Numbered from the stretch's first letter, positions 1 through 11,840 are shown. The stretch: DNA of 64,000 nucleotides from Rhodobacteraceae bacterium HTCC2150 (GCA_000169395.1 AAXZ01000001.1:868001-932000); one strand, 5' to 3'. Made by a program: numbers and translations. The notes: a model not told the origin generated them from the sequence alone.

Positions 1-2
1 TT

Positions 3-1654
<1,652 letters not shown>

Positions 1655-1666
1655 GGAGGCCGATCA

Positions 1667-2062
1667 ATGGCTATGATGCAATATGACCTCGTCTCACCCG
1701 AACGCAGCCTTGCGTCGGGTCAGGCATCCGAGGTGCGCATTCCAGGTTCCGAAGGCGACATGACGGCGATGGCCGACCACGCGCCTGTTATTACAACACT
1801 GCGCCCAGGTGTTCTGACAATCGTCAGTGATGCGGGCACAGCTGAGTATGCGGTAATTGGTGGTTTTGCTGAAGTCACAGCAACAAGCACTTCGGTTCTG
1901 GCTGAAAAAGCGATGCCAGTTGCCGAAGTGACAGCCGATGTTTTGGCTGGTCTTGTAAGTGACGCTGAAACAGCGTTGGCAAATGCCAGCGTTGACGGCA
2001 AAGATAGTGCAGTGAAATATCTGGACGATCTGCGCAGCCTAGGCAGCACATTAGGTCTGTAA
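1667..2062 (+). CDS. atpC: ATP synthase F1 epsilon subunit
   Basis: Epsilon subunit of F1, 131 residues, with the N-terminal beta-sandwich features (LVSPERSL near the start, the GSEGDMT turn, and the DHAPVITTLRPG strand). It links the rotor to the c-ring and can restrain ATP hydrolysis. The ATG follows AAGGAGG, 12 bases after the atpD stop. The C-terminal helical part is short, as is common in this group. A strong terminator follows directly, so this is the last gene of the operon. Confidence 0.97.
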   Translation: MAMMQYDLVSPERSLASGQASEVRIPGSEGDMTAMADHAPVITTLRPGVLTIVSDAGTAEYAVIGGFAEVTATSTSVLAEKAMPVAEVTADVLAGLVSDAETALANASVDGKDSAVKYLDDLRSLGSTLGL

Positions 2063-2080
2063 TACAACACTAAATTCAGA

Positions 2081-2108
2081 AAAAGCCCCCGTTTTCGGGG
2101 GCTTTTTT
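2081..2108 (+). terminator. Rho-independent terminator of the atp operon
   Basis: Perfect GC-rich inverted repeat (AAAAGCCCCCG, TTTT loop, CGGGGGCTTTT) followed by a T run, 18 bases after the atpC stop. It closes the F1 operon. Confidence 0.93.
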
Positions 2109-2174
2109 GTTTCTGCCCTTTTTTCGTCAGTTTTATAGGTTATCAATAACTAAAGATGATTAAGAGTAATTGGT

Positions 2175-2525
2175 ATGAAGCGTTTAAGTAGTCACCTTAT
2201 TGGCATTGACCAGGGATCGGAAATTTTGTTTTCCGATTTTGAAACTGGTGGTGTGATGTGGACGGGATCGGATTACCGTGAATGTCGCGTACCTGTAAAA
2301 TTTTCCGAAAAATATGATCAAATGCCGACGGTTCAGGTTTCGATTGCCATGTTTGATATTGGGCATACCAGCAACCAACGCGCCGACATAACCGCCGAAA
2401 ACATCACTGAATCCGGCTTTGAAATCGTTTTCCGCACGTGGAGTGATACCAAAATCGCCCGCATCCGCGCCAATTGGATGTCCATTGGCGCGTTGGCTCA
2501 CGTTGATGATTGGAACCTATATTAG
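2175..2525 (+). CDS. H-type lectin domain protein
   Basis: A 116-residue protein resembling the H-type lectin domain (the Helix pomatia agglutinin fold). The cues are the N-terminal GSEILFSDFETGGVMWTG stretch, the middle segment with a conserved PTVQVSI strand, and the C-terminal WSDTKIARIRANWMSIG pattern. No signal peptide is visible, so a cytoplasmic location is likely. It follows the atp operon but sits behind its terminator, so it needs its own promoter. In my recollection this gene often sits beside atp genes in Rhodobacteraceae; its role is unknown and carbohydrate binding is only inferred from the fold. Confidence 0.75.
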   Translation: MKRLSSHLIGIDQGSEILFSDFETGGVMWTGSDYRECRVPVKFSEKYDQMPTVQVSIAMFDIGHTSNQRADITAENITESGFEIVFRTWSDTKIARIRANWMSIGALAHVDDWNLY

Positions 2526-2528
2526 GTT

Positions 2529-3548
2529 CTAGCTTTGGTGGTAGTGGCCTTCATAGATCGGGATCAAAGTCTCGCGATCAAAAAGGCTGGAAACTGACGT
2601 ACCATTCCAAGTATTCAGAATTGCCTGCGCAAACAGCGGCGCGGTTGGTACAACGCGAATGTTTGAACATTCTTCTACTGGTACAGTGGCTTGGATCGTG
2701 TCTGTAATAACCAAAGACTTCATTTGCGAATTGGTAATGCGTTCCACAGCTGGACCGGAAAGGACACCGTGCGTGATGTAAGAGTGTACTTCTTTCGCAC
2801 CTTTTTCCATCAACAGATCCGCTGCTTTGCAAAGTGTACCTGCGGTGTCGCAAAGGTCATCAACGATAAGGCAGGTTTTGCCTTCTACATTCCCGATGAT
2901 CGTCATTTCAGCAACTTCGCCGGCTTTCTCGCGGCGTTTGTCCACTATTGAAAGGGGTGCATCGATCCGTTTTGCAAGTTCACGAGCGCGTGCCACGCCA
3001 CCAACGTCTGGAGAAACGATCATCAAATCGTCGCGTTGATCCTTAAAGTGATGTTCAATGTCGAGCGCAAAGATAGGCGAGGCATAAAGGTTATCAACGG
3101 GGATATCAAAGAAGCCCTGAATTTGTGTTGCGTGCAAATCCATGGTCAAAACACGTTGAACGCCGGCTTCAACCAACATGTTGGCAACCAACTTTGCGGT
3201 GATTGGTGTGCGTGCCTTGGTTCGGCGGTCCTGACGGGCATACCCAAAATATGGGATCACGGCGGTGATGTGACCAGCAGACGAACGACGCAGCGCATCA
3301 GCCATGACCAGCAATTCCATCAGGTTATCATTCGCTGGGTTCGATGTGGATTGAATGATGTACATATCCTCGCCACGAACGTTTTCAAAAACTTCTACGA
3401 ATACTTCGCCATCGTTAAAGCGTTCGACACGCGCATCAACCAATTTGGTCAAAATGCCACGATGCACAGACATCCGGCGGGCAATTGCTTCGGCCAACGG
3501 TGGGTTGGCATTGCCGGACATTAGTTTTGGGTCATTGTTCGTTGGCAT
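2529..3548 (-). CDS. prs: Ribose-phosphate pyrophosphokinase (PRPP synthase)
   Basis: Makes PRPP from ribose 5-phosphate and ATP, feeding purine, pyrimidine, histidine and NAD synthesis. The 339-residue product has the flexible-loop motif [11 protein letters not shown] and the PRPP-binding loop [14 protein letters not shown]. The chosen ATG at 3548 is preceded by AAAGGA eight bases upstream; a longer frame reaches 3623 but has no such site and would add unconserved residues. It converges on the lectin gene with only a few bases between the stops, and diverges from the isomerase gene at 3666. Confidence 0.96.
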   Translation of the reverse strand: MPTNNDPKLMSGNANPPLAEAIARRMSVHRGILTKLVDARVERFNDGEVFVEVFENVRGEDMYIIQSTSNPANDNLMELLVMADALRRSSAGHITAVIPYFGYARQDRRTKARTPITAKLVANMLVEAGVQRVLTMDLHATQIQGFFDIPVDNLYASPIFALDIEHHFKDQRDDLMIVSPDVGGVARARELAKRIDAPLSIVDKRREKAGEVAEMTIIGNVEGKTCLIVDDLCDTAGTLCKAADLLMEKGAKEVHSYITHGVLSGPAVERITNSQMKSLVITDTIQATVPVEECSNIRVVPTAPLFAQAILNTWNGTSVSSLFDRETLIPIYEGHYHQS

Positions 3549-3665
3549 AAGAGTTTTCCTTTGGGCGCTAAGAAACGAGGTGCAGAATCCAGATTCGTGA
3601 CGTTGACACCGCTTAGCATCCAACTAGGGTCTGGGCCAACCAGTGATCCAACAAAGGGGCCTAAA

Positions 3666-4265
3666 ATGCCGCATATAGACTACTATTTTGCAACGATTTC
3701 ACCTTTTACTTATTTGGCCTCCGGAAGTGTTGAGAAAATCGCATCCAAAAATGGTGCGACGCTGACATATAAGCCGCTCGATATCATGGGGTTGTTTTCC
3801 CAAACGGGTGGGCTGCCGCCGAAGGATCGCCATCCAAATCGCCAACAATACCGTCTGCAGGATATGGAGCGGCGGGCAAAAATTGCAGAAAAACCATTGA
3901 ACATCAAACCCGCGTTTTGGCCAACTAATCCTGCACCTTCGTCCTATGCCATTATCGCCGCACAAAATGCTGGTGGTGGGGATTTGGGTCAGCTTGTTGC
4001 ATTGATTACGGCTGCATGTTGGGCTGGTGATGAAAACGTGGCCGAGGACGAAGTTGTGCGTCGCTGTCTGTCAGAGTCGGGGTTTGATCCGGCATTGGTT
4101 GATAGTGGTATGTTAAGCGGGGCGGAAACCTACGCACGAAATCTGGAAGAAGCCGTTCAAAAAGGTGTTTTTGGGGCCCCATTTTTCATCACAGATGATG
4201 ATCAACGTTTCTGGGGGCAAGACAGGTTACATGACCTTGATTTGCATTTGTCCGGTAAAATTTAG
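3666..4265 (+). CDS. 2-hydroxychromene-2-carboxylate isomerase family protein (DsbA fold)
   Basis: A 199-residue thioredoxin-fold protein of the DsbA/HCCA-isomerase family. The N-terminus MPHIDYYFATISPFTYLAS has the serine or threonine in place of the CxxC cysteines that marks this glutathione-dependent branch, and the C-terminal GVFGAPFFITDDDQRFWGQDRL segment is typical (cis-proline loop, then the substrate-side helix). Family members isomerise aromatic catabolic intermediates or conjugate glutathione; the natural substrate here cannot be read. The ATG at 3666 is preceded by AAAGGGG. A hairpin with a T run follows the gene. Confidence 0.85.
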   Translation: MPHIDYYFATISPFTYLASGSVEKIASKNGATLTYKPLDIMGLFSQTGGLPPKDRHPNRQQYRLQDMERRAKIAEKPLNIKPAFWPTNPAPSSYAIIAAQNAGGGDLGQLVALITAACWAGDENVAEDEVVRRCLSESGFDPALVDSGMLSGAETYARNLEEAVQKGVFGAPFFITDDDQRFWGQDRLHDLDLHLSGKI

Positions 4266-4361
4266 GCTTGTCGTAGTCAAAGTTGTTTGAACGGATCAAG
4301 AGCCACCGTTCGATCTTCATGAAAAACTGATTCCCACATTATTCCAATTATTCAGAACCAA

Positions 4362-4402
4362 GACCGCTATTGAGGAGCAATTCCCAATAGCGGTCAAATT
4401 TT
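4362..4402 (+). terminator. Probable rho-independent terminator after the isomerase gene
   Basis: Perfect 10-base inverted repeat GACCGCTATT / AATAGCGGTC with a 14-base loop, then AAATTTTTT. The T run is on the + strand, so it ends transcription of the isomerase gene rather than pheA, which converges on it. Confidence 0.75.
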
Positions 4403-4469
4403 TTCGAATTTTCCCACGTGACACAACAGGTTGCGAAAACATTTGGGTCATTCGAATTCAGGTAGGGTT

Positions 4470-5303
4470 TTAACCCTCGCGTGGGATACAGGGATAAACA
4501 CCAAGAATAGATAGCTTGTTGGTAAACAGACCTAATTCTTCCATCGCCAATGCAACATTTTTGTCATCCGGATGGCCAACGATATCCGCATAAAACTGTG
4601 TCGCTGTAAACGAACCGCCTACCATATAGCTTTCGAGCTTGGTTATGTTCACGCCGTTGGTGGCAAATCCGCCCATCGCCTTATAAAGCGCGGCCGGAAT
4701 ATTTCGGACCTCGAAAATGAAGCTGGTCATCATTGGGCCGTCGCCGCGGCGTGTCAAATCGGCTTTAGGACCCATGATCAGAAAGCGTGTTGTATTGTTA
4801 TGCGTGTCTTCAATGTCACGGGCGACAACGTCCAAATTGTAAATTTTGGCAGCAATTTCAGAGGCTAATACCCCCACATTAGTTTCTGGCGTGTCCGCAA
4901 GTTCAGCCGCTGCGCCCGCACTGTCACTTGCGGCCTCGCCTTTGATGTCATTTTCTAACAAAAAATTTCGACATTGGGGAATAAGAACCATATGTGCACG
5001 AACAGTGTCGATGTCGCCCAAAGTGACGCCGCGGTTGGCCATCATCGCAATTCGCACGCGCACAAAGGCTTCGTCCAAGATGTGCAGACCACTTTCGGGT
5101 AACATGCGGTGAATGTCTGCAACGCGCCCATAAGTCGTGTTTTCAACTGGGACCATCGCAAGATCTGCTTTGCCATCATTCACGGCTGCAAAAAGGTCGT
5201 CAAACGTCACACAGGGCAACGGTTCCATGTCCGGACGGGCGTTTTGACAAGCCTCGTGCGAGTACGCACCGAGCTCTCCTTGAAAGGCAATTGTTCCACT
5301 CAT
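4470..5303 (-). CDS. pheA: Prephenate dehydratase
   Basis: Converts prephenate to phenylpyruvate in phenylalanine synthesis. The 277-residue, monofunctional form starts IAFQGELGAYSHEA as usual, carries the NNTTRF catalytic signature near residue 190, and ends in an ACT regulatory domain (LYKAMGGFATNGVNITKLES) that should bind phenylalanine for feedback inhibition. There is no fused chorismate mutase domain. The start ATG lies 112 bases from the divergent cytochrome gene; both promoters must be in that gap. Confidence 0.95.
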   Translation of the reverse strand: MSGTIAFQGELGAYSHEACQNARPDMEPLPCVTFDDLFAAVNDGKADLAMVPVENTTYGRVADIHRMLPESGLHILDEAFVRVRIAMMANRGVTLGDIDTVRAHMVLIPQCRNFLLENDIKGEAASDSAGAAAELADTPETNVGVLASEIAAKIYNLDVVARDIEDTHNNTTRFLIMGPKADLTRRGDGPMMTSFIFEVRNIPAALYKAMGGFATNGVNITKLESYMVGGSFTATQFYADIVGHPDDKNVALAMEELGLFTNKLSILGVYPCIPREG

Positions 5304-5415
5304 GTCATTTTTTCCAAAAAAGGGCGTTTGGTCGCGGTACCTACACCTTGCGCGAGCCTAGGGGAAGCGGTTAGTAAGCTTGGAAAATAATGACCACGAC
5401 TAACAATGGGACAAA

Positions 5416-5934
5416 ATGATGTTCGACACGATGACCCTTACTAAAATTACAGCCGCTTTGTGTGGCGCTTTGCTGATCTTTCTTATGGGCAGCTGGGTTG
5501 CTGAAACGGTTTATCACGGTGGTGGTGGACATGGGCACCATGCAGAAGTTGTTTACCCACCAGAAGCTGAAGGCACCGATGACGCTATCGCCGAAGAAGA
5601 AACAGTTGATTTCGCAGAAATTCTTGCGGCTGCAGACGTTTCTAAAGGCGAAAAAGTTTTCAAAAAATGTTCCGCATGTCACAAACTTGGTGAAGGCGAA
5701 AATGGAACTGGCCCAGCATTGTACGGTGTCGTTGGCCGCGCGGCGTCCGCATCAGACGGATTTGCGTATTCTGGTGCATTTGCTGAAGTTGGCACATGGA
5801 CGCCAGAAGCGCTGCAAGCGTTTCTTGAAGCGCCTAAGAAATATGCGCCAGGTACCAAAATGGCATTCAATGGCCTGAAGAAAATTCAGGATCGCGCGAA
5901 CGTGATTGCCTACATCGACAGCTTAGACGACTAA
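5416..5934 (+). CDS. Membrane-anchored c-type cytochrome (CycM/c552 type)
   Basis: A 172-residue monohaem cytochrome c. Residues about 9-31 form an uncleaved membrane anchor, followed by a flexible His/Gly- and acid-rich linker. The haem site CSACH is at residues 85-89 and the likely axial methionine is in GTKMAF (M149). This layout matches the membrane-bound cytochromes that carry electrons from the bc1 complex to cytochrome oxidase on the periplasmic face. Two adjacent ATGs (5416 and 5419) are possible starts; the second gives the more usual N-terminus. A terminator follows. Confidence 0.9.
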   Translation: MMFDTMTLTKITAALCGALLIFLMGSWVAETVYHGGGGHGHHAEVVYPPEAEGTDDAIAEEETVDFAEILAAADVSKGEKVFKKCSACHKLGEGENGTGPALYGVVGRAASASDGFAYSGAFAEVGTWTPEALQAFLEAPKKYAPGTKMAFNGLKKIQDRANVIAYIDSLDD

Positions 5935-5956
5935 GATCGTTGAAAAACTTGGATAT

Positions 5957-5982
5957 AAGCCGCCCTTTGAGGCGGCTTTTTT
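5957..5982 (+). terminator. Rho-independent terminator of the cytochrome c gene
   Basis: Inverted repeat AAGCCGCC / GGCGGCTT with a six-base loop followed by six T residues, 22 bases after the stop codon. Confidence 0.92.
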
Positions 5983-6100
5983 CATTTCTGATCACGAATG
6001 CTTCACTTTTGTTCAATTGCCGCTTGGACTTATCGAATTTTAGATTAATCTTAATCATAATGTGTTTGACCATATAGACCGACACCAAAGGAGAACTTGG

Positions 6101-8011
6101 ATGAACCGGAACAAAACAATTGCCAAAACGAGTGGCGTAACACGTCAAGGATTTACCATCCTTTGGATGGGCGTTGTTGTGACGATGGCCGCTTTAGCAC
6201 TTTCGGCCAAAGCAGCCCTATCAGAAGGGCATGTGATTAAATCGCACGGAATTTCAATATTTGGTGAATTGAAATACCCGGCAGGATTTACACACTTAGA
6301 TTACGTAAACCCAAACGCGCCAAAGGGCGGCGAAATTTCAATGGGTGTTACAGGTGGCTTTGATTCCATGCATCCTTATTCTGTAAAGGGACGTGCAGGG
6401 GCGCTTAGTTCGGTTTTCTTTGAATCACTTTTGACGGGTACGGCTGATGAGATCGGTAGCGTCTATGGTTTATTGGCAGAATCGTTAGAATACCCCAAGG
6501 ATCGGAGTTGGGTCGTTTTCAATCTGCAACCAGAAGCAAAATTTTCAGATGGTAGCCCAGTAACAACCGAAGATGTGATGTTTTCTTATGAGATATTGCT
6601 TGAAAAAGGTCTGGTATCGTTTCGCACGCAATTGCAAAAGCAGATTGAATCCGTTGAAATCCTAAGCCCACACAAAATTAAATACACATTCAAAACGGGC
6701 ATACCTACACGCGATTTGCCTTCGGATATTGGCACGTTACCTGTGTTTTCCAAGGCAGGGTATGAGGCCGCGGGCTGGGAATTTGATAGCGACAGCTTGG
6801 TTCCTTTGATTGGTTCCGGTCCGTATGTGTTGGATTCTTTGGATGTTGGGCGTCGCATCGTATACAAACGTAACCCGAATTATTGGGGGGTGAACCAACC
6901 ATTGATGAAAGGTACGAGCAATTTTGATCGTATACGCATTGAATATTATGGTGATGGTTCTGCTGCGTTTGAAGGGTTTAAAGGGGGCGATTATACGTTC
7001 CGCAGCGAAAATTCATCCAAACAATGGGCGATGGAATATGATTTTCCGGCCATTGAAAAAGGCTTCATCAAGAAGGAAGAGATCGCGCATGGCAACAAGT
7101 CGCCCGGACAATCGTTCGTTTTCAACCTGCGTCGTGAAAAATTTCAAGACAAACGTGTTCGTGAGGCTTTGGGTCTAGCGTTTAACTTTGAATGGTCGAA
7201 TGAAACGCTGTTTTACGGCATTTATCAGCGCACATCATCGTTTTGGGGTAACAGCTATCTAGAGGCGCAAGGCATGCCATCAGCCGCCGAACTCGCCATT
7301 CTTGAGCCGCTGGCAGATATTTTGCCAGAGGGTGTTTTGGATCAAGAAGTGTTTTCTTATCCAGTTGCCAATTCTAGCCAGAATGCAGATCGACGCATGT
7401 TGCGAAAAGCGTCCAAATTGTTGGAAGATGCCGGTTGGATCGTTGGTGATGACGGAATGCGCCGTAATGCGGCGGGCGAAACCTTGACTGTTGAGTTGTT
7501 GAACGACAGCCAAGCATTTGATCGCGTTTTAAACCCTTACGTTGAAAATCTGCGCCGAATTGGTGTGGATGCGACGCACACTCGGGTGGATAACGCTGAA
7601 TCAAACGAGCGCGAGGGACCGCCCAACTATGATTTTGATGTGATTACTTGGTTCACGCAAACCGGCTACATTCCGGGATCTGAGTTGCGCCAATGGTATG
7701 GTTCAGAAACGGCTGACAGTTCAACGTTTAACAAAATGGGTCTCCGAAGCCCTGCCGTTGATGCGCTGATCGATGTCGTCTTGGCCGCAGAAACACAAGC
7801 CGAATTGAACGTGGCTGTTTCGGCCCTTGATCGTGTGATGCGGTGGGAAAAGTTTGCCGTTCCAGAATGGTTCAAGGGTGCGCATACAGTTGCTTTTTAC
7901 GACATGTATGATCGCCCTGAGAACCTGCCGCCCTATTCCTTGGGGCAAATGGATTTCTGGTGGTACAATGCCGAAAACGCTGAAAAATTGAAACAGGCAG
8001 GCGCGCTGTAG
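6101..8011 (+). CDS. yejA: Periplasmic oligopeptide-binding protein of a YejABEF-type ABC transporter
   Basis: A 636-residue family-5 extracellular solute-binding protein. A long positively charged N-terminus leads into a hydrophobic stretch and signal cleavage near ALSAKAALSEG. The GYPKGG-like motif FTHLDYVNPNAPKGGEIS and the domain with YNPRNYWG-type pattern (YKRNPNYWGVNQP) are typical of the YejA branch. The ATG at 6101 follows AAAGGAGAA; an upstream GTG frame at 6062 is not supported. It is first in a four-gene operon with two permeases and a double ATPase. In enterics this system imports microcin C and peptides; here peptide uptake is the inferred role. Confidence 0.93.
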   Translation: MNRNKTIAKTSGVTRQGFTILWMGVVVTMAALALSAKAALSEGHVIKSHGISIFGELKYPAGFTHLDYVNPNAPKGGEISMGVTGGFDSMHPYSVKGRAGALSSVFFESLLTGTADEIGSVYGLLAESLEYPKDRSWVVFNLQPEAKFSDGSPVTTEDVMFSYEILLEKGLVSFRTQLQKQIESVEILSPHKIKYTFKTGIPTRDLPSDIGTLPVFSKAGYEAAGWEFDSDSLVPLIGSGPYVLDSLDVGRRIVYKRNPNYWGVNQPLMKGTSNFDRIRIEYYGDGSAAFEGFKGGDYTFRSENSSKQWAMEYDFPAIEKGFIKKEEIAHGNKSPGQSFVFNLRREKFQDKRVREALGLAFNFEWSNETLFYGIYQRTSSFWGNSYLEAQGMPSAAELAILEPLADILPEGVLDQEVFSYPVANSSQNADRRMLRKASKLLEDAGWIVGDDGMRRNAAGETLTVELLNDSQAFDRVLNPYVENLRRIGVDATHTRVDNAESNEREGPPNYDFDVITWFTQTGYIPGSELRQWYGSETADSSTFNKMGLRSPAVDALIDVVLAAETQAELNVAVSALDRVMRWEKFAVPEWFKGAHTVAFYDMYDRPENLPPYSLGQMDFWWYNAENAEKLKQAGAL

Positions 8012-8032
8012 CGCCACAGAAAGGGCAGATCT

Positions 8033-9115
8033 TTGGGCGCCTATATCCTTCGCCGCTTGTTGCTGGTGATACCCACTTTGCTAGGTATCATGATCGTCAA
8101 CTTTGCACTGATCCAATTCGTACCCGGCGGGCCGATTGAACAAATCCTTGCCCAAATGGAGGGCGAGGGGGACGTTTTTGCAAGCTTTACCAGCAACGCG
8201 GATGCGGGTGCTGACCGTGTTGGCGGTGACGAGCGCTATCAAGGTTCACGTGGCTTGCCACCTGAACTGATTGACGAGCTTGAAAAACAGTTTGGTTTTG
8301 ACAAGCCACCAGTGGAACGATTTTTCAATATGATGTGGAATTACGTTCGCTTTGATTTTGGCGAAAGTTATTTCAAATCGGCGGGCGTGATGGAATTGGT
8401 TTGGGATAAGTTGCCTGTTTCGATCACCCTTGGTCTGTGGGCGACATTGATTTCCTATATGGTTTCCATCCCTCTAGGCATTCGCAAAGCGGTGAAAGAT
8501 GGCAGTAAATTTGACAGCTGGACGTCAGGCATCATCATCGCAGCCTATTCCATTCCTGGGTTTTTGTTTGCGATCCTTTTGTTGGTCGTTTTCGCCGGTG
8601 GTTCGTATTATCAATGGTTCCCTTTACGAGGGCTTACTTCGGATAATTTTGATGATCTTTCGGTCGTTGGCAAAGTGGTTGATTATTTCTGGCACATCAC
8701 ATTGCCAGTGATTGCCCTGACGATTTCTTCATTTGCGACCCTAACTTTGCTGACAAAAAACAGTTTCCTTGATGAAATCCGTAAACAGTATGTGGTTACG
8801 GCCAAATCCAAAGGTCTAACCAGTTTCCGTGTTTTGTACGGGCATGTTTTCCGCAATGCGATGTTGATCGTAATTGCAGCTTTCCCCGCCACATTTATTG
8901 GTGTGTTCTTTGGCGGGTCGGTGATTATTGAGACGCTGTTTTCCCTAGATGGCCTTGGCCGTCTAGGTTTTGAAGCTGTGGTTGCACGGGACTATGCGTT
9001 GGTTTTCGGAACGCTATATGTCTTTACCTTGTTGGGTCTTTTTGTCGGTATTCTGTCTGACCTGATGTACGTCTTCGTTGATCCGCGTATCGACTTTGAA
9101 AAGCGCGAGGCGTGA
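8033..9115 (+). CDS. yejB: ABC transporter permease YejB
   Basis: A 360-residue inner-membrane permease of the DppB/OppB family. The start is TTG with AAGGG upstream; it gives the conserved N-terminus [18 protein letters not shown], which supports this unusual start codon. The cytoplasmic coupling (EAA) loop is seen around [23 protein letters not shown]. The insertion between the first and second membrane segments, with a Gly/Asp-rich stretch, is a YejB feature. It follows yejA by 21 bases and runs into yejE. Confidence 0.93.
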   Translation: MGAYILRRLLLVIPTLLGIMIVNFALIQFVPGGPIEQILAQMEGEGDVFASFTSNADAGADRVGGDERYQGSRGLPPELIDELEKQFGFDKPPVERFFNMMWNYVRFDFGESYFKSAGVMELVWDKLPVSITLGLWATLISYMVSIPLGIRKAVKDGSKFDSWTSGIIIAAYSIPGFLFAILLLVVFAGGSYYQWFPLRGLTSDNFDDLSVVGKVVDYFWHITLPVIALTISSFATLTLLTKNSFLDEIRKQYVVTAKSKGLTSFRVLYGHVFRNAMLIVIAAFPATFIGVFFGGSVIIETLFSLDGLGRLGFEAVVARDYALVFGTLYVFTLLGLFVGILSDLMYVFVDPRIDFEKREA

Positions 9116-9117
9116 TC

Positions 9118-10224
9118 ATGGCCCTTTCCGGATTAAATCAACGCCGCGTTGCGAATTTTAAGAAAAATCGGCGAGCATATTATTCGCTGATCATCTTTGG
9201 CATTCTGTTCACGGTATCGCTGTTTGCCGAATTGATAGCGAATGATAAACCCATTTTGGTTCGATATCAGGGACAGTTTTACACACCGATTGTCAGCTTT
9301 TACCCCGAAACAAAATTTGGTGGTGATTTCAAAACCGAAGCTGTTTACCGAGATATCGAGGTGCAATGCCTGATCAAATCAGGTGGGTTAGACATCTGTT
9401 TTGATGATCCCGAGGGCATCATTGCTGATGCTGCTGACGGGGTGGTGAACGGGAATGAAATTCAAAAGGGGTGGATACTAAACCCTATCATCCCCTATTC
9501 TTATAACACCATCGTTGATGTGCCAGGTGTTGCCCCTGGGCCACCAGACGGTACCAATTGGCTGGGTACAGACGATACCAAACGCGATGTGCTTGCCCGC
9601 GTTATTTATGGGTTTCGATTGTCGATTGTGTTTACATTGATTGTGACCGCGGTTTCATCTGTCGTTGGGATAATCGCGGGCGCTGTACAGGGATTCTTCG
9701 GTGGACGGTTGGATTTGTTTATGCAGCGTCTTCTTGAAATATGGGGCGGCACACCCAGCCTTTATGTGATCATAATCCTATTTGCCATCTTGGGCCGCAG
9801 TTTCTGGTTGCTGGTTTTTGTGACAATTTTGTTTGGATGGACCGCACTCGTTGGCGTGGTCCGAGCAGAGTTTTTGCGCGCTAGAAACTTTGAATATGTG
9901 CGTGCCGCGCGCGCCTTGGGCGTTTCAAATTGGACGATTATGTTCCGTCACATGTTACCCAATGCAATGGTCGCAACGCTGACGCTGATGCCGTTTATTG
10001 TGACAGGCACCATCGGCACGTTGGCAGGGCTTGATTTCCTTGGTTACGGGTTGCCCTCTAGCCTGCCAAGCCTTGGGGAAATGACATTGCAAGCCAAGCA
10101 AAATCTACAGGCGCCATGGTTGGGTTTCACCGCCTTTATCGCATTTGCCGTTATGTTGTCTTTGCTTGTGTTTGTTTTTGAAGGCGTCCGCGATGCGTTT
10201 GATCCTAGAAAGACGTTCAAATGA
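9118..10224 (+). CDS. yejE: ABC transporter permease YejE
   Basis: A 368-residue permease of the DppC/OppC family. It has the N-terminal cytoplasmic tail and first membrane segment, a long periplasmic insertion typical of YejE, then GTNWLGTDDTKRDVLARVIYG, the hallmark entry to the transport domain, and the EAA loop EYVRAARALGVSNWTIMFRHMLPNA. The ATG at 9118 has GAGG seven bases before it; a GTG at 9112 that overlaps the yejB stop is the alternative. It ends in ATGA overlap with yejF. Confidence 0.92.
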   Translation: MALSGLNQRRVANFKKNRRAYYSLIIFGILFTVSLFAELIANDKPILVRYQGQFYTPIVSFYPETKFGGDFKTEAVYRDIEVQCLIKSGGLDICFDDPEGIIADAADGVVNGNEIQKGWILNPIIPYSYNTIVDVPGVAPGPPDGTNWLGTDDTKRDVLARVIYGFRLSIVFTLIVTAVSSVVGIIAGAVQGFFGGRLDLFMQRLLEIWGGTPSLYVIIILFAILGRSFWLLVFVTILFGWTALVGVVRAEFLRARNFEYVRAARALGVSNWTIMFRHMLPNAMVATLTLMPFIVTGTIGTLAGLDFLGYGLPSSLPSLGEMTLQAKQNLQAPWLGFTAFIAFAVMLSLLVFVFEGVRDAFDPRKTFK

Positions 10225-11828
10225 AAACAGTTTTAAACGTCAAAGATTTAAAAGTGTCATTTCGCCAAGACGGGGAAGTTACCGAAGCTGTGCGCGGTGT
10301 TTCATTTCACGTAGGCGAAGGTGAAACCGTTGCTTTGGTAGGTGAAAGTGGATCTGGAAAATCGGTAACCGCGCTTTCAACCGTTGATTTGTTAGCGGAT
10401 AGTGCGCGCAAAACGGGTTCAATCAACTACGAGGGCGATGAGTTGATGGCGGCTGATGAGCCGACATTACGGCGCGTTCGTGGTAACGACATCAGTTTTA
10501 TTTTCCAAGAACCGATGACATCTCTAAACCCACTGCACACTATTGAGAAGCAGTTGGGCGAGAGCATTCGTCTGCACCAAGGTTTACGCGGTGATGCTGT
10601 TCGTACTCGGATATTGGATATGTTGGCTAAAGTGGGTATTCGAGATGCCGAAAACCGTCTTGAATCATATCCTCACCAATTGTCCGGAGGGCAACGTCAG
10701 CGTGTGATGATTGCGATGGCTTTGGCGAATGGTCCCAAATTACTGATTGCGGATGAACCCACAACTGCGCTTGATGTTACAATTCAGGCACAAATTTTGG
10801 ATCTTTTGGCTGATCTGAAACGTACCGAGGAAATGAGCCTTTTGTTTATCACGCACGATTTAGCGGTAGTTCGAAAGATCGCGGATCGGGTTTACGTGAT
10901 GAAAGATGGATTAATCGTAGAAGAAGGTGTGACCAAGGAAATTTTTGAAAATCCTCAACATCCTTATACTCAACAGTTGTTGGCGGCAGAACCTACTGGG
11001 CAACCAAAGCCTGTTGCGAAAGATGCACCTGAAATTGTCAGTACACAGGATTTGCGAATCTGGTTCCCAATTCAACGTGGTTTCATGAAACGTACTGTTG
11101 GTCATGTTAAGGCTGTGAATGCTGCCACGTTGTCGGTTCGTGCTGGTGAAACACTTGGGATTGTGGGGGAAAGTGGATCGGGCAAAACCACGCTTGCCCT
11201 TGGGATTATGCGTCTTTTGGGCTCTGAGGGGAAAATTGTTTATCTTGGGCAGAATATTCAAGGCTTGAACACGAAAAGCTTGCGTCCTTTGCGTTCTGAC
11301 ATGCAAATCGTTTTTCAAGATCCGTATGGCTCGTTGTCACCGCGCATGACTGTTGAACAAATCGTGGCCGAGGGGCTGACCGTGCATGGTGTGCCAGAAG
11401 GATCAACAGAGCGCGAGATGGTTCAGAATATTCTGACAGAAGTCGGACTAAAGCCTGAAATGATGCAACGATATCCGCATGAATTTTCTGGCGGTCAAAG
11501 GCAGCGTATCGCCATTGCGCGCGCCATGATCTTGCGGCCCAAACTGGTTGTGTTGGATGAACCCACAAGTGCGCTAGATCGCACCGTTCAGGTGCAAATT
11601 GTCGATTTGCTACGTGAGTTACAGGATCGTTATGGGTTGGCCTTTTTATTCATTAGCCATGACCTAAAAGTGGTGCGCGCGCTTAGTCACAAAGTGATTG
11701 TGATGAAACAGGGTGATATCGTTGAAGAAGGCAGTCGTGAAGAGATCTTTGATGCACCTAAGACTGATTATACCCGCCAACTAATGGCAGCTGCTTTTGA
11801 TTTGGCGTCTGTTGAAGATGACGATTAA
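10221..11828 (+). CDS. yejF: ABC transporter ATP-binding protein YejF (two ATPase domains)
   Basis: A 535-residue protein with two fused ABC ATPases. The first has Walker A GESGSGKS at 41-48, signature LSGGQ at 154-158 and Walker B LLIADEP; the second has Walker A GESGSGKT at 316-323 and FSGGQ and LVVLDEP further on. Each half ends with an oligopeptide-transporter C-terminal region (HPYTQQLLAAEP). It energises uptake by the YejB/YejE channel. Its ATG overlaps the yejE stop by four bases, so translation is coupled. The gene ends 12 bases from the convergent carboxypeptidase gene. Confidence 0.94.
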   Translation: MKTVLNVKDLKVSFRQDGEVTEAVRGVSFHVGEGETVALVGESGSGKSVTALSTVDLLADSARKTGSINYEGDELMAADEPTLRRVRGNDISFIFQEPMTSLNPLHTIEKQLGESIRLHQGLRGDAVRTRILDMLAKVGIRDAENRLESYPHQLSGGQRQRVMIAMALANGPKLLIADEPTTALDVTIQAQILDLLADLKRTEEMSLLFITHDLAVVRKIADRVYVMKDGLIVEEGVTKEIFENPQHPYTQQLLAAEPTGQPKPVAKDAPEIVSTQDLRIWFPIQRGFMKRTVGHVKAVNAATLSVRAGETLGIVGESGSGKTTLALGIMRLLGSEGKIVYLGQNIQGLNTKSLRPLRSDMQIVFQDPYGSLSPRMTVEQIVAEGLTVHGVPEGSTEREMVQNILTEVGLKPEMMQRYPHEFSGGQRQRIAIARAMILRPKLVVLDEPTSALDRTVQVQIVDLLRELQDRYGLAFLFISHDLKVVRALSHKVIVMKQGDIVEEGSREEIFDAPKTDYTRQLMAAAFDLASVEDDD

Positions 11829-11840
11829 GTTGCCTAATTG